Below are positions 51,278 through 59,854 of a DNA stretch of 64,000 nt, piece by piece (position 1 is the first letter of the stretch; the number at the start of each line of letters is the position of its first letter). The stretch comes from G965220075 sp965220075. GTDB lineage: Bacteria > Chloroflexota > UBA11872. The notes below the pieces were generated by a model that did not search any database, was not told where the DNA came from, and saw nothing but the letters and a program-made list of their open reading frames with translations. The position numbers and the translations under genes were made by a program. Location: the NCBI GenBank assembly GCA_965220075.1, contig OZ244806.1, forward strand, positions 744,001 to 808,000. Reading direction: 5' to 3'.

Positions 51278-52444
51278 TCAGGACCGCTCGATAGCCGGAA
51301 TCCAACCGCGCTCCTTGCGCCAGTCAGGCCCGACGTCGGAAAATCGGCCCAGCCCAAGGCCCCTGATGTCGATGTTCGTCTCACCGTAGAGCACCAGATC
51401 GCTGACGACCTTGCCCGTGGCCGGTGAGATGCCGAACCCATGGGCCGACGCGGTGACAACAACGTAGTTGCTCGGGCAGTCCAGGATGTCAATGATCGGC
51501 CGATAGTCTGGGGCCTGCTCCACCACCCCGGCCCAACTTCGGATTACCGGTACGTCCGCCACTCCCGGGAGCAGCTCAGCGAGCCGCCTGGCAATATTCC
51601 TGATGAGGGGAGTGTTGGGCTTGCCAGGCTCGGTGGTCAGGCCCACGTCGGTCCATTCGTGGGCTCCTCCACCAAAAATCAGATTTCCCCTGACGGCCTG
51701 GTGTCCGTAGAGTCCGTTCCCCGCAATGCCGATGTTAAAGAGTGGCTCCAGGGGGGCGGTCGCCAGTATCTCGACCCTTGCCGGCGCCACGGGAACGTGA
51801 ACGCCCACCAACTCCGCCATCAGCGCGGTCTGGGGCCCGGCGGCAGCGACCACGATATCGGCCGCGATGTCGCCGGCGGTCGTCTCCACCGACGAGACCC
51901 GGCCGTCGACGACCTGGATGCCCGTGACGGTCGTGTTCTGATAGAGCCTGCCTCCCAGGTCTTGAAAGGCCCATGCGAATGCCTGGACCGACAGCTGCGT
52001 ATTGGCGTGACCGCCGTTGGCGGAAAAGAGGCCGCCTAGCGTCCTCCCGGTGATTCCGGGAATCATGTCCCGTATCTCCGAAGGGTCAACCATTTCTACA
52101 CGCAGGCCGTGGCGCAACGCTTCGTCCCGTTCCGAGAGGAGGTCGCCCATCTCCTTTTCCGTCACGGCGACCTGGAGCCTACCCCCCTGTACGAACTCGG
52201 TGGGATAGCCCAACTCATCGTCCAGCGTCGCCCATATCTCCAGGGCTTCGGCGGCCATCGGTATCAGCGGAGGCTCGTCAACCCGTTCGCTGATCATCCC
52301 GCCGTTTCGCCCGGAGGCCTCGCCCCCGACGATCCCCTTTTCGACGACCACGACATCCCTGCCCGCCTTGGCCAGGAAATAGGCAGAACTCAGGCCCGAA
52401 ACGCCACCCCCAATGACGACTACGTCTGCACTGTCCGCGGGCAT
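51278..52444 (-). CDS. FAD-dependent oxidoreductase, DAO family (HcnC/sarcosine-oxidase-beta-like)
   Basis: The 388-residue flavoprotein opens with ADVVVIGGGVSGLSSAYFLAKAG, the dinucleotide-binding motif, and VVVVEKGIVGGEASGRNGG. It follows the DAO fold, including LFSANGGHANTQLSVQAFAW, DIVVAAAGPQTALMAELVG, and a late NYVVVTASAHGFGISPATGKVVSDL. DAO proteins oxidise secondary or primary amino groups of glycine, sarcosine, proline or opine-like substrates. The next gene upstream encodes an FAD/[2Fe-2S] partner, as in HcnBC and opine oxidases. The pair therefore likely forms one membrane-linked dehydrogenase. Start ATG 52442-52444. Confidence 0.85.
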   Translation of the reverse strand: MPADSADVVVIGGGVSGLSSAYFLAKAGRDVVVVEKGIVGGEASGRNGGMISERVDEPPLIPMAAEALEIWATLDDELGYPTEFVQGGRLQVAVTEKEMGDLLSERDEALRHGLRVEMVDPSEIRDMIPGITGRTLGGLFSANGGHANTQLSVQAFAWAFQDLGGRLYQNTTVTGIQVVDGRVSSVETTAGDIAADIVVAAAGPQTALMAELVGVHVPVAPARVEILATAPLEPLFNIGIAGNGLYGHQAVRGNLIFGGGAHEWTDVGLTTEPGKPNTPLIRNIARRLAELLPGVADVPVIRSWAGVVEQAPDYRPIIDILDCPSNYVVVTASAHGFGISPATGKVVSDLVLYGETNIDIRGLGLGRFSDVGPDWRKERGWIPAIERS

Positions 52445-52478
52445 GATTCCACTCCGATGTTCCGGCCTTTGCCGCCCT

Positions 52479-54011
52479 CTACCCCAGCACCTGATTCGTG
52501 GGGCTGAACCACTTGGGCCAGTCCCTGCGCACCTGCTCCGTCTCGTCGTGGGGCCACATGATGCTCAGCGGAAGCGGTCGCACCGGTGGCCGGTAGGACA
52601 TGAAGGGGATTTCGGCTATGTCGGCGCCAGACTCCTCGGCAAGCAGCAGCGACACCTGCTCACGGCAAAGCCGGCCCTGGCAGTGGCCCATTCCGGCCCT
52701 TGTCAGGCGCTTGACCTGGTCGGCATTGACCCGGCCATTCTTCATTTGGGTACGCAGGCTCCGACGGCTCATCTGCTCGGACCCCGCTTCCAAATAGCGC
52801 GGAGGCCGCAAGCCTATGACCTCAGCCCGCGTAACCTCCTCGCACTGGCACGCGAAGACATTCAGCCCACCGGCGTTCACGAGGGACTGATGCCACCTCT
52901 TCCAACCCGAGTGCACCTCGCTGGGTGTTGCGTCGGCGGCCACTGCCTGGAGGTCGTTTCTCCGGGCCAGCGCTTCGTCTTGGTCGATAGCACCTAGCGA
53001 CTCGGCAGCGGAAATTCCGGCTAGGCGGCCTTGGTTTCGTGCAATCTCGGTGTCCAGGACCATTCCGTCGTGGAAGCCGGCGACATCCCCCGCGACGAAC
53101 ACGGTATCGACGCTGGTCCGCATCCGGTCGTCGTGCTCCGGCACGTACCCGCCAAGCTCGGACTCGAAGGTAAGGTCGCACCCCAGGAGACTGAGGAGCT
53201 CTACGTTGGGAACCAGGCCGATGGCGAGGCAGACGGTGTCGGCGGAGATCACCTTCTCAGCGCCGGCAACAGGCTCGCAATTGTCGTCGATCTCGACCAG
53301 CACGACGGACTCGATTTCGTCGGCCCTGCCGGCGGCTTCCTTGACGGTGTGGGAGGTGTATAGCTTTACGCCCTCGCTCTGCAACCTCGTCATGAGGGTC
53401 TCGTCGCCGCGCGCCGAGGAGGACACGTCCACGACGGCGGCTACCTCTACACCCCTGTCCTGCGCCATCCTGGCGGTGTTGAGGCCCAGGTTGCCGGAGC
53501 CCAGGACCACCATGCGCCGCGAGGTCAAAGCCTGGTATCGACTCATCAGCGAGTGAGCGCCGTTGGCGCCCATTGCGCCCGCCATGTTCGATCCGGGAAA
53601 GGACATCCCCAAGTCCCGGGAGCCGGCGGCCACGATGAGCCGGTCGTACTTCATCAGCCACGACCGCTCGTCGTCGGCTAGGCCGAGCTGCGGGCCGTCG
53701 AGAACCCTGCTGGTTTCGGTATTGCGAAAGGCGCCCCAGACACACGTCCCAAGCTGGATGTCGACGCCGGCTTCCTCCGCCTCCGCCAGAGCTTCGTTGG
53801 CCGCAGCCACCCTCTCCAGCATCAGGGCCTTGTCTCGCAGCGTGCCCATGAACCGCTGGCCGAAGAACTGAGGAACATTCAGCCCGACCATGGAGGTTGA
53901 GATGGGGTTTTCGTCGATGAGCGTGACCTGCACTCCGGCCTTGGCCGCTTCTATGGCGGCGGCCGTCCCCGACACCCCCGCTCCCACAACCACCAGTGGT
54001 CTGGATTCCAT
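52479..54011 (-). CDS. NAD(P)/FAD oxidoreductase with BFD-type [2Fe-2S] domain (HcnB/sarcosine-oxidase-alpha-like)
   Basis: The 510-residue product begins PLVVVGAGVSGTAAAIEAAKAG (FAD site) and has a second nucleotide site, MVVLGSGNLGLNTARMAQDRG, near residue 168. FVAGDVAGFHDGMVLDTEIARNQ follows. The C-terminal third has VFACQCEEVTRAEVIG and GMGHCQGRLCREQV, the four-cysteine BFD-like [2Fe-2S] binding region seen in HcnB, OoxA and sarcosine oxidase alpha. It precedes the DAO gene by 34 bases. The small ferredoxin-like third subunit (HcnA-like) of that system is not visible here, so the N-terminus of another protein must supply it or the complex has two subunits. Confidence 0.85.
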   Translation of the reverse strand: MESRPLVVVGAGVSGTAAAIEAAKAGVQVTLIDENPISTSMVGLNVPQFFGQRFMGTLRDKALMLERVAAANEALAEAEEAGVDIQLGTCVWGAFRNTETSRVLDGPQLGLADDERSWLMKYDRLIVAAGSRDLGMSFPGSNMAGAMGANGAHSLMSRYQALTSRRMVVLGSGNLGLNTARMAQDRGVEVAAVVDVSSSARGDETLMTRLQSEGVKLYTSHTVKEAAGRADEIESVVLVEIDDNCEPVAGAEKVISADTVCLAIGLVPNVELLSLLGCDLTFESELGGYVPEHDDRMRTSVDTVFVAGDVAGFHDGMVLDTEIARNQGRLAGISAAESLGAIDQDEALARRNDLQAVAADATPSEVHSGWKRWHQSLVNAGGLNVFACQCEEVTRAEVIGLRPPRYLEAGSEQMSRRSLRTQMKNGRVNADQVKRLTRAGMGHCQGRLCREQVSLLLAEESGADIAEIPFMSYRPPVRPLPLSIMWPHDETEQVRRDWPKWFSPTNQVLG

Positions 54012-54044
54012 GTGAGGTCCCTCTTGTTAAGCTGGAGGCCTGTT

Positions 54045-55136
54045 CTACGTCACATCTGCTTGGATGTGTGGGGACTCCGCGACCTTTCGCGGCGATGAGA
54101 TCCGGTCCGGCAGGGCGCCGCGCAGAGCCTTGATGTAGTCGGCGCCGAATCCACAGCATGTGCCAATGATCTGGGCTCCCATCTCGACCCAAGCGGCGGC
54201 TTCCCGCGTCAACTCCGCCGCAGTCTCTTCGTTGCTAACGCTGCTGTCCTGCCAAGTTTCGAGATAGTCTTCTCTGCCAGCATCCGGATAGACGACAACG
54301 GGCCCAGACCACTGGTCAAGCATGACCTGGAGCGCCATCGTAGTCTCAGCTAGCCGGCTGTGAAACACTCCAAGTACGTCGGGACTCAGCGCTGCGATCT
54401 CGTCGATGCCTTCGGCCAGGGTCATATTGACGTCGACCGGCCGCCAACTCGACGTCCACATGGGCATTCCCATGCCCGTGGTATAGCGACGGTCGTCACC
54501 CATACTCAATCTGACCGTCTGTCCGTCAGGCGCCATTGAGGCCGTAAAAGCCACCCAAACCGGTAGTCCCGTGGCCTTCGCCGCTTCCGTGGCTATCACC
54601 CTGGACTCGTTGTCGGCCCACAAATTCTCGATCAAAAAGAAGTCCACGCCGGACTCCGCCAGGATATTCGCCTGCTCTTCGGCGTAGGCCCTCAATTCCT
54701 CCGTCGAAAGGCTGGTGCCATACCCGTAGCCAGTGCCGCCCAAAAGGGTCCCGGTTTTGCGGTCGCGGATGGGGATTCGGCACGAGATGGAACCGGCGAT
54801 GTACACGGGCCTGTCGACAGCGGCCCGGTCTCTGGCCTCCAGCGCCGCGTCCACGGCACGCACGTTTACTTCCCTAACCAAATCGCTGTACCCGGAAGCC
54901 TCCAGCGCGTGGCGCAGGGTGTTGAAGGTATTGGTGGTTATGACGTCGGCCCCCGCCCGGATGTACCGCTCGTGCATCTGTCGCACGGTTGCCGCGTGCG
55001 TATAGTTGCCGGGGCCGCACCACGAGGCAGGGTGCATGGGCACGCCCATAGCCTGGAGCTCAGTTCCGATGGCCCCGTCCAGGACGATCACGTCACCGCG
55101 GTCGATACGGCTCTTCAAGCTTTGGTAGTTGCCCAT
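54045..55136 (-). CDS. Homocysteine S-methyltransferase-family protein with altered zinc site
   Basis: The 363-residue TIM-barrel protein has VIVLDGAIGTELQAMG, RAGADVITTNTFNTLRHALE, FFLIENLWADNESRV and VEMGAQIIGTCCGFGADYIKAL near residue 325. The paired cysteines GTCC are two zinc ligands of betaine/methylmethionine-homocysteine methyltransferases. The first zinc cysteine, normally in GxNC, is not seen: the corresponding stretch reads LGVFHSRLAETT. Methyl donors in the family are betaine, S-methylmethionine and methylated thiols. It is 34 bases upstream of the FAD/[2Fe-2S] gene, so a demethylation-oxidation pathway is plausible. Start ATG 55134-55136. Confidence 0.8.
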   Translation of the reverse strand: MGNYQSLKSRIDRGDVIVLDGAIGTELQAMGVPMHPASWCGPGNYTHAATVRQMHERYIRAGADVITTNTFNTLRHALEASGYSDLVREVNVRAVDAALEARDRAAVDRPVYIAGSISCRIPIRDRKTGTLLGGTGYGYGTSLSTEELRAYAEEQANILAESGVDFFLIENLWADNESRVIATEAAKATGLPVWVAFTASMAPDGQTVRLSMGDDRRYTTGMGMPMWTSSWRPVDVNMTLAEGIDEIAALSPDVLGVFHSRLAETTMALQVMLDQWSGPVVVYPDAGREDYLETWQDSSVSNEETAAELTREAAAWVEMGAQIIGTCCGFGADYIKALRGALPDRISSPRKVAESPHIQADVT

Positions 55137-55229
55137 GACCGGACGCTCCGTTGCGGCTCAGTGCTCTATCCGTCAGCTCCCACATTATGCTCCCTGGATC
55201 GGAACAACGCACGGCATGCTGTCGCCGCG

Positions 55230-55585
55230 CGGACTGCGTGGGCATCTTGCCGGCCAACGTCGACCAGCCGCTGCATGCCGGCGCGCTCGCCAACCTGGTC
55301 GCGAGTTGGTGCGCCTCCCCGTGTGACATCGTGCGGCCACTTCATGGTGAGCGCCACGGCCACCCCGTCATCTTCCCCGGCGAGCTACGAGCGGAGCTGG
55401 CTGCGGTCAACGACGTCACCGAAGACCCGGGCGCCGTGCTCCGCCGCCACGCGTCGCGCACGCGCGCCGCGCCTACCGCCTACGCCCACGTCCTCCTCAA
55501 CATGAATGCCCTCGCGGCCTACGACACCGCCCGGGCCGCCTTCGACCTGCCTCACCCCGACGCGCTGCGTGGCCGCAAGGCATAA
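55230..55585 (+). pseudogene. C-terminal fragment of a MobA-like NTP transferase
   Basis: The frame ending at 55585 encodes GILPANVDQPLHAGALANLV, then CDIVRPLHGERHGHPVIFPG, ELRAELAAVNDVTEDPGAVLRRH and AHVLLNMNALAAYDTARAAF. This is the second half of a MobA/MocA-type nucleotidyltransferase, with the DQP metal-site segment and the RxGHPVxF loop. The N-terminal half, with the NTP-binding loop, is missing: upstream the frame is unlike the family and runs into the methyltransferase promoter. The fragment is clearly GC-rich, like the left arm, and unlike its neighbours here. It was probably left by a recombination event. Confidence 0.65.
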
Positions 55586-55594
55586 TTCACCCAA

Positions 55595-55670
55595 GAGCCC
55601 ATAGCTGACCTAGAAGAGCGCGCCAATGGCATTGAGGAGGTCATCGGTACGAGTCCGACTGGGGCCACCA
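55595..55670 (+). pseudogene. Degenerate tRNA-Ala(GGC) remnant
   Basis: This 76-base stretch has tRNA layout: GAGCCCATAGCTGACC, an AGAGCGC D-arm end, CCAATGGCATTGAGG (anticodon region GGC as in tRNA-Ala), GAGGTCATCGGTACGAGTCC for variable loop and T-arm, and GGGGCC-A-CCA at the end. The acceptor ends do not pair properly, the anticodon stem has mismatches and the T-loop reads TACGAGT instead of TTCGAGT. It is therefore a decayed tRNA rather than a working gene. It sits 10 bases after the MobA-like fragment. Confidence 0.65.
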
Positions 55671-55872
55671 GAATCGCTACAATCAACCACACTCGCCCCC
55701 CGCATCGATTTTCCAGGCGAGCCTAGTAGCGCTACTGCGTTTCACCACCCGGAGGCCACCATCCCTAACTGCCCCAAATGGGTCCGCCTGAGGCCCCTGA
55801 TTGGCCCACCGAATCCAATGCCGGCAGCATTGACAGCATGCAGCTCCTCGGGCTAACGCAAAAGGAAGCACC

Positions 55873-57000
55873 ATGGTCTATTTCTTAGACCTTTTTACGC
55901 CAGAAACATGGGCCGCTTTCTGCAATAGAGGCGCAACTATCACCGGATTTCGACACCGCCATAGGCGACTGGCGACTGAGCGAGTCAGCCAAGGCGACAT
56001 TTTCATCTGCTATTTGACCCGTCTGTCGCGATGGTGCGGGGTGTTGCAAGTTGAATCTGACGCCTATGACGACGACAGCCCTCTCTATGAAGACCCAGAC
56101 CCTTTTACTGTTCGTTTCCAGGTCAAGCCAATCGTGACACTTGAGCCCAAATTAGCAATACCGATCTACGACGACGCCGTTTGGAGCACATTGTCAATTA
56201 CCAATCAGCATCAGAAGGGAACCCCATCTTGGACGGGGTTTTTCCGGGGATCCCTAAACAGGTTCGACCAAGATGATGGGCGTTACTTGGTTGATTTGCT
56301 CAAGAGTCAGCAATCGAATCCCGAGAATTATCCGTTCACCGACAAGGATGAGCGTCAGCTTAGCCGGATTAGCAAGGTCCGCACTCCGGCTGGAGTAGTG
56401 GACGTGGATGTTCCGGGCACAGACGACGATGATTCTCCACCAGAATCTGAAATGGTTGAGACCGCAATAGCTACAGACGTCCGGGAGTCAATTCAATATC
56501 AGGCGAAGGTCGCACAGATCGGGGCCGAGATGGGATTTCGCATATGGGTTCCAAAGGCCGACAGGGCCCGGGTGCTAGGGTTGGTGCCCACGAAAATGCA
56601 TTCAGAATTCTTGAATGTACTGCCACTGAACTATGACGATGCAACCCTAAGGACCATTGAACAGATAGACGTACTCTGGCTTAAGGGGCGGTCCATGGCC
56701 AGGGCGTTTGAGATTGAGCACACGACTGCGATCTACTCAGGATTGTTACGAATGGCAGACTTGCTGGCTCTTCAGCCAAACATGGACATTCATCTTCACA
56801 TTGTGGCCCCGGCAGACAAGCGCGAGAAGGTCCTCCGCGAGATCAGGAGACCAGTGTTCTCGCTTCTAGACCGAGGGCCCTTGTACAACCAGTGCTCCTT
56901 CATCTCCTACGACTCAATGGATTCGTTGGCTGAGACGTCGTACCTATCCCACATGACCGACACCATCGTTGGAGAATATGAGGAGTTCACGGAAGTATAG
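55873..57000 (+). CDS. EVE-domain protein with C-terminal PD-(D/E)XK-like nuclease; candidate type IV restriction enzyme
   Basis: The 375-residue product has two parts. Residues 1 to about 155 look like an EVE (PUA-superfamily) domain: MVYFLDLFTPETWAAFCNRG, TGFRHRHRR, SQGDIFICYLTRLSRWCGVL, FTVRFQVKPIVTLEP and IPIYDDAVWSTLS. EVE domains bind modified bases in DNA. After an acidic linker (about 190-205), residues 215-350 have AQIGAEMGFRIWVPKADR, IDVLWLKG (Asp near 264), RAFEIEHTT (Glu 280, Glu 282) and IHLHIVAPADKREKV. This order, helix, Asp, E-x-E strand, then helix, is that of restriction-endonuclease-like folds with a modified ExK. Codon use is AT-tolerant. It stands alone, with no methyltransferase beside it. 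Confidence 0.6.
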   Translation: MVYFLDLFTPETWAAFCNRGATITGFRHRHRRLATERVSQGDIFICYLTRLSRWCGVLQVESDAYDDDSPLYEDPDPFTVRFQVKPIVTLEPKLAIPIYDDAVWSTLSITNQHQKGTPSWTGFFRGSLNRFDQDDGRYLVDLLKSQQSNPENYPFTDKDERQLSRISKVRTPAGVVDVDVPGTDDDDSPPESEMVETAIATDVRESIQYQAKVAQIGAEMGFRIWVPKADRARVLGLVPTKMHSEFLNVLPLNYDDATLRTIEQIDVLWLKGRSMARAFEIEHTTAIYSGLLRMADLLALQPNMDIHLHIVAPADKREKVLREIRRPVFSLLDRGPLYNQCSFISYDSMDSLAETSYLSHMTDTIVGEYEEFTEV

Positions 57001-57160
57001 GTATCAATCATTTGTAGCTCCGCACCCTTCCTTACGGAAAAGGAAGAGAGCAATCGTTCGCAATGGATGGCGCTATGGAATGCCACGAATCGCCCTAAGG
57101 CCACAGCAGACTAAGCAGTTCCGACCCCGCGTAGACGCGGGATCTGATGTCTACTCGGGT

Positions 57161-57352
57161 TCAGGACCGACTAACCTGCACGGGCCGCACGGAGTCGGCC
57201 CATTCATCGACCCGCATCGGGTCCAGACGGGTGATGCCTGGCAGGCGGTCGAAGTCGGCGTCTACCGAGACGATCTGAGTGGCGCCCACGCGCTGCATCA
57301 CGGCCGCATGCAAGAGGTTCGGGTCGCTTATCCCCGGATGGTGGTCCGCCAA
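57161..57352 (-). pseudogene. C-terminal remnant of a VapC-like PIN-domain toxin
   Basis: The frame gives GISDPNLLHAAVMQRVGATQ, IVSVDADFDRLPGITRLDP and MRVDEWAD. This is the C-terminal half of a PIN-domain RNase with the conserved Asp of NLLHAA and DADFD. The N-terminal half, including the first catalytic Asp, is missing: an upstream stop precedes it and no family-like sequence follows. No antitoxin is recognised. The preceding minus-strand frame (57382-57501) ends VHLAHRFRG and is of unknown nature. Confidence 0.6.
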
Positions 57353-57522
57353 CCTCGCCCCTCATGGTGTTTTTCTATCCTCTGAAGCGGTGAGCCAGGT
57401 GTACCAATTCTTCGAGCTCGCCGAAGCGCTTGCGATCCGGGATGTAGACCTGCTCCGCAGCCCATAGCGGGTCAGAGGCCTCGTCGAGCTCGGGCGGTGT
57501 CACACGACCGGATTCCGCCTCC

Positions 57523-57591
57523 TTACATCGAAAAGTTTGCAGTACAGTACGTGTAGGCCCACCATTTCCGGCCTACCCTTACTGTATTCAT
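57523..57591 (-). CDS. Possible 22-residue peptide in copy 2 of the right-arm short element
   Basis: From ATG 57589-57591 the minus strand encodes a 22-residue peptide beginning MNTVRVGRKWWAY and ending NFSM before TAA. GGGGG lies just upstream and could serve as a ribosome site. The peptide shares TVxVGxKWWA with the relic at 51181-51260, which suggests a common ancestor. Such a short frame can occur by chance, so the gene call is weak. Confidence 0.25.
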   Translation of the reverse strand: MNTVRVGRKWWAYTYCTANFSM

Positions 57592-57639
57592 GACCCCCTT
57601 ATCGTTAAAGATTTTGTTCTGAGCGGCGGAGGATAGCCC

Positions 57640-59049
57640 TCACTTATTCAGGGGAAGGCGAAGAGTCACGGTGACACCCTGTCCAAGCCCGTCACTAGTT
57701 ACGGTGATTGTGCCCCCGTGTGCTTCGACTATAGCTCGGGTGATGGCCAATCCCAGACCTCTGCCGCCTACCCCACGACTCCGAGACTGGTCGGCACGGT
57801 AGAAGCGGTCGAAGACGTGGGGAAGGTCTGCGGCGTGGATGCCGGTCCCATCATCTATGACCGAGATAGCCAAAGTCTCGTCGCTCTCCAACCCCGCCCT
57901 AAGCACGATATTCCCGCCGGCCTCGGTCCAGTCGATGGCGTTGCTCAGGACGTTTCCCAATGCCTGGCTCATGCGCATCCGGTCGAGGTCCATGAGCGGG
58001 GTGTCGCAAGGCATCTGCAGCGACAATGCTACCTGCCGAGCCTGAGATTGCGGCTGCCAGCGATCCACCTCTGCGGTTAGCAACTCGTAAATCGAACTTG
58101 CTTCGAGCGCGAGCCTCAACTCGCCTTGGTCGGTCTCGGCAAGCCAGTCCAGATCAATCACGAGACCGCGCAGCCTGTCCACTTCCTGGATGATGTGGAC
58201 GGACGCGCTCTCGGGCGTCTGAAGCCCGTCGCGAAGTCCTTGTGCCTCTAGCTGTATGACACTCAGTGGAGTATTCAGCTCATGAGAGACATCGTTTATT
58301 AGCCGCCTGCGGAGCTCGCGCTGACCTTCCAAGCTGGAGGTCATCCGGTTGAAAGCCGCACTCATCCGTCCCAACTCATCCGAGGATGTGACTGGCAGCC
58401 GGTTCGTGTCCCCCTGGGCGATTGCCTGGGTTGCCTGCGTCAAGGCCGTCACGGGTGCCGTGATGCGTTTGGATAACCAGGCGGCCAGCAGTATGGCAAC
58501 ACCGGCCGTCAGCAGTCCGCCGATCACTGTGATATACAGGAGCGCGTTGAGAAATCCATGCGACTCAGTCGATAGGAACTCATGGTTTACATCCACATAG
58601 ACGTGGCCTACGGGCTGGTTTGTGGTTAGATCGAACACCGTCTCCCGGTGCCCGTCCAGATGGGGTGCGGCGGTTCCAGGCAACAGCTCGGACAGGTTGT
58701 CCTTCACCACCCGTCCATCCGCGCCGGCGATGACGACTCGTATCGGGTCCTTGTGGAACAGCTCGGAGGATTCTCCCTCGCCTTCCTCGCGCCGCTCCCT
58801 CTGGAGAACTCCGTCGTAGACGTATCCGGATTCAGACAGCGATCTGTCCACTGTTTCCCAGCCACCGGCAGCGGTAAACTCCCGGCTCAGACTCCCGGCT
58901 AAACGGCTTGCCTCATCGTCACCTATCTCGTCCACGAGCGCACCCAGGCGGGACTGCGTCGCGTAGTAGCCCACACCGACACTGATCAAGACGGTAAGAA
59001 CGATGACAAAGACGATCGAACCCATGATTCGCCAGCGCAGCGACATCAT
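57640..59049 (-). CDS. Sensor histidine kinase, two transmembrane segments with HAMP domain
   Basis: The 469-residue kinase begins with a membrane helix (GSIVFVIVLTVLISVGVGYYA), an extracytoplasmic sensor of about 130 residues, and a second helix (LLYITVIGGLLTAGVAILLAAW). A HAMP linker (RITAPVTALTQATQAIAQGD) follows. The H-box SHELNTPLSVIQLEAQG has its histidine near residue 255. N-box VLSNAIDWTE, G1 DDGTGIHAADLPHVFDRFY and G2 GRGLGLAITRAIVEAHGG follow. The start overlaps the response-regulator stop by four bases (ATGA). The stimulus is unknown. It resembles cell-envelope stress or copper-type sensors of the CusS/BaeS sort. Confidence 0.92.
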   Translation of the reverse strand: MMSLRWRIMGSIVFVIVLTVLISVGVGYYATQSRLGALVDEIGDDEASRLAGSLSREFTAAGGWETVDRSLSESGYVYDGVLQRERREEGEGESSELFHKDPIRVVIAGADGRVVKDNLSELLPGTAAPHLDGHRETVFDLTTNQPVGHVYVDVNHEFLSTESHGFLNALLYITVIGGLLTAGVAILLAAWLSKRITAPVTALTQATQAIAQGDTNRLPVTSSDELGRMSAAFNRMTSSLEGQRELRRRLINDVSHELNTPLSVIQLEAQGLRDGLQTPESASVHIIQEVDRLRGLVIDLDWLAETDQGELRLALEASSIYELLTAEVDRWQPQSQARQVALSLQMPCDTPLMDLDRMRMSQALGNVLSNAIDWTEAGGNIVLRAGLESDETLAISVIDDGTGIHAADLPHVFDRFYRADQSRSRGVGGRGLGLAITRAIVEAHGGTITVTSDGLGQGVTVTLRLPLNK

Positions 59050-59723
59050 TCGTCCTCCACCACGAACTTGTAACCAGCACCGTAGACAGTCTGAATAGGC
59101 CGACTACCATCTCGGCTGATCTGCTTTCGCAGACGAGCGATCTGGCTGTCGATGGCGCGGTCAAACCCATGGAATTCGTGTTTGAAGGTCAGCGAGATTA
59201 GCTGATCACGGGTGAGCACCTGGTTAGGATGACGCATAAACGCTGATAGTAGACCAATTTGTGCCTGGCTTAAAATTACGGGTTCTCCATTGACTGTCAC
59301 GCTCCCGGTGGTCTCATTTAGTGTGATGTTGTCGCGTGTCAGAACCTGCTGAACTCTACTTCTGACGCGACGAAGCACGGCTTTGGACCGCGCAATGACT
59401 TCCTCTGGATCGAAGGGCTTGACGATGTAATCGTCAGCTCCTCTGTCTAGTCCGATGATTCGCTCGGCGTGGGCTTCTCTGGCCGTCAGCATGATTATTG
59501 GAACGTCTGACTCTCGACGCAGGATTCTGCACATCTCGACGCCGTCGAGACGAGGAAGCATCAGATCGAGTATTATCAAGTCTGGAGTCAGACTACGGGC
59601 TAAAGCTAGACCGGTCTCACCATCACGAGCAACCTCAGCAGAGAATCCGGCGCGCTCGAAGTACACCTTCACCCAGTTCGCGATCTTCGTATCGTCTTCG
59701 ATTATCAATACTCTGCCGCTCAT
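59046..59723 (-). CDS. OmpR/PhoB-family response regulator
   Basis: The 225-residue protein has a receiver domain with acidic pocket E9-D10-D11, phospho-acceptor D53 (LIILDLMLPRLDG), T80 and K102 (IVKPF). A winged-helix DNA-binding domain follows, with VILSQAQIGLLSAFMRHPNQ, VLTRDQLIS and a wing GSRPIQTVYGAGYKF. It forms an operon with the kinase, coupled by a four-base overlap. The lipoprotein genes to the right (59855 and 61494) are possible targets, but this is inference. Start ATG 59721-59723. Confidence 0.93.
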   Translation of the reverse strand: MSGRVLIIEDDTKIANWVKVYFERAGFSAEVARDGETGLALARSLTPDLIILDLMLPRLDGVEMCRILRRESDVPIIMLTAREAHAERIIGLDRGADDYIVKPFDPEEVIARSKAVLRRVRSRVQQVLTRDNITLNETTGSVTVNGEPVILSQAQIGLLSAFMRHPNQVLTRDQLISLTFKHEFHGFDRAIDSQIARLRKQISRDGSRPIQTVYGAGYKFVVEDE

Positions 59724-59854
59724 CGCTAGCCTTCTAAGGAGCGATCTCAGACGCGATGTGTCACGGAGACACTGCGTCTATCTACCGGATACGCCCAAGG
59801 TTGAATTATCCGACTTGAAGTGTGGCATCTTCCCTCGGTCGAATGTAATTGGAT

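Noticed and set aside
55626..55856. Plus-strand 76-residue protein with RRSSVRVRLGPP
   Set aside because: This peptide pattern is a known artefact of translating a tRNA 3' half. It starts inside the tRNA-Ala remnant.
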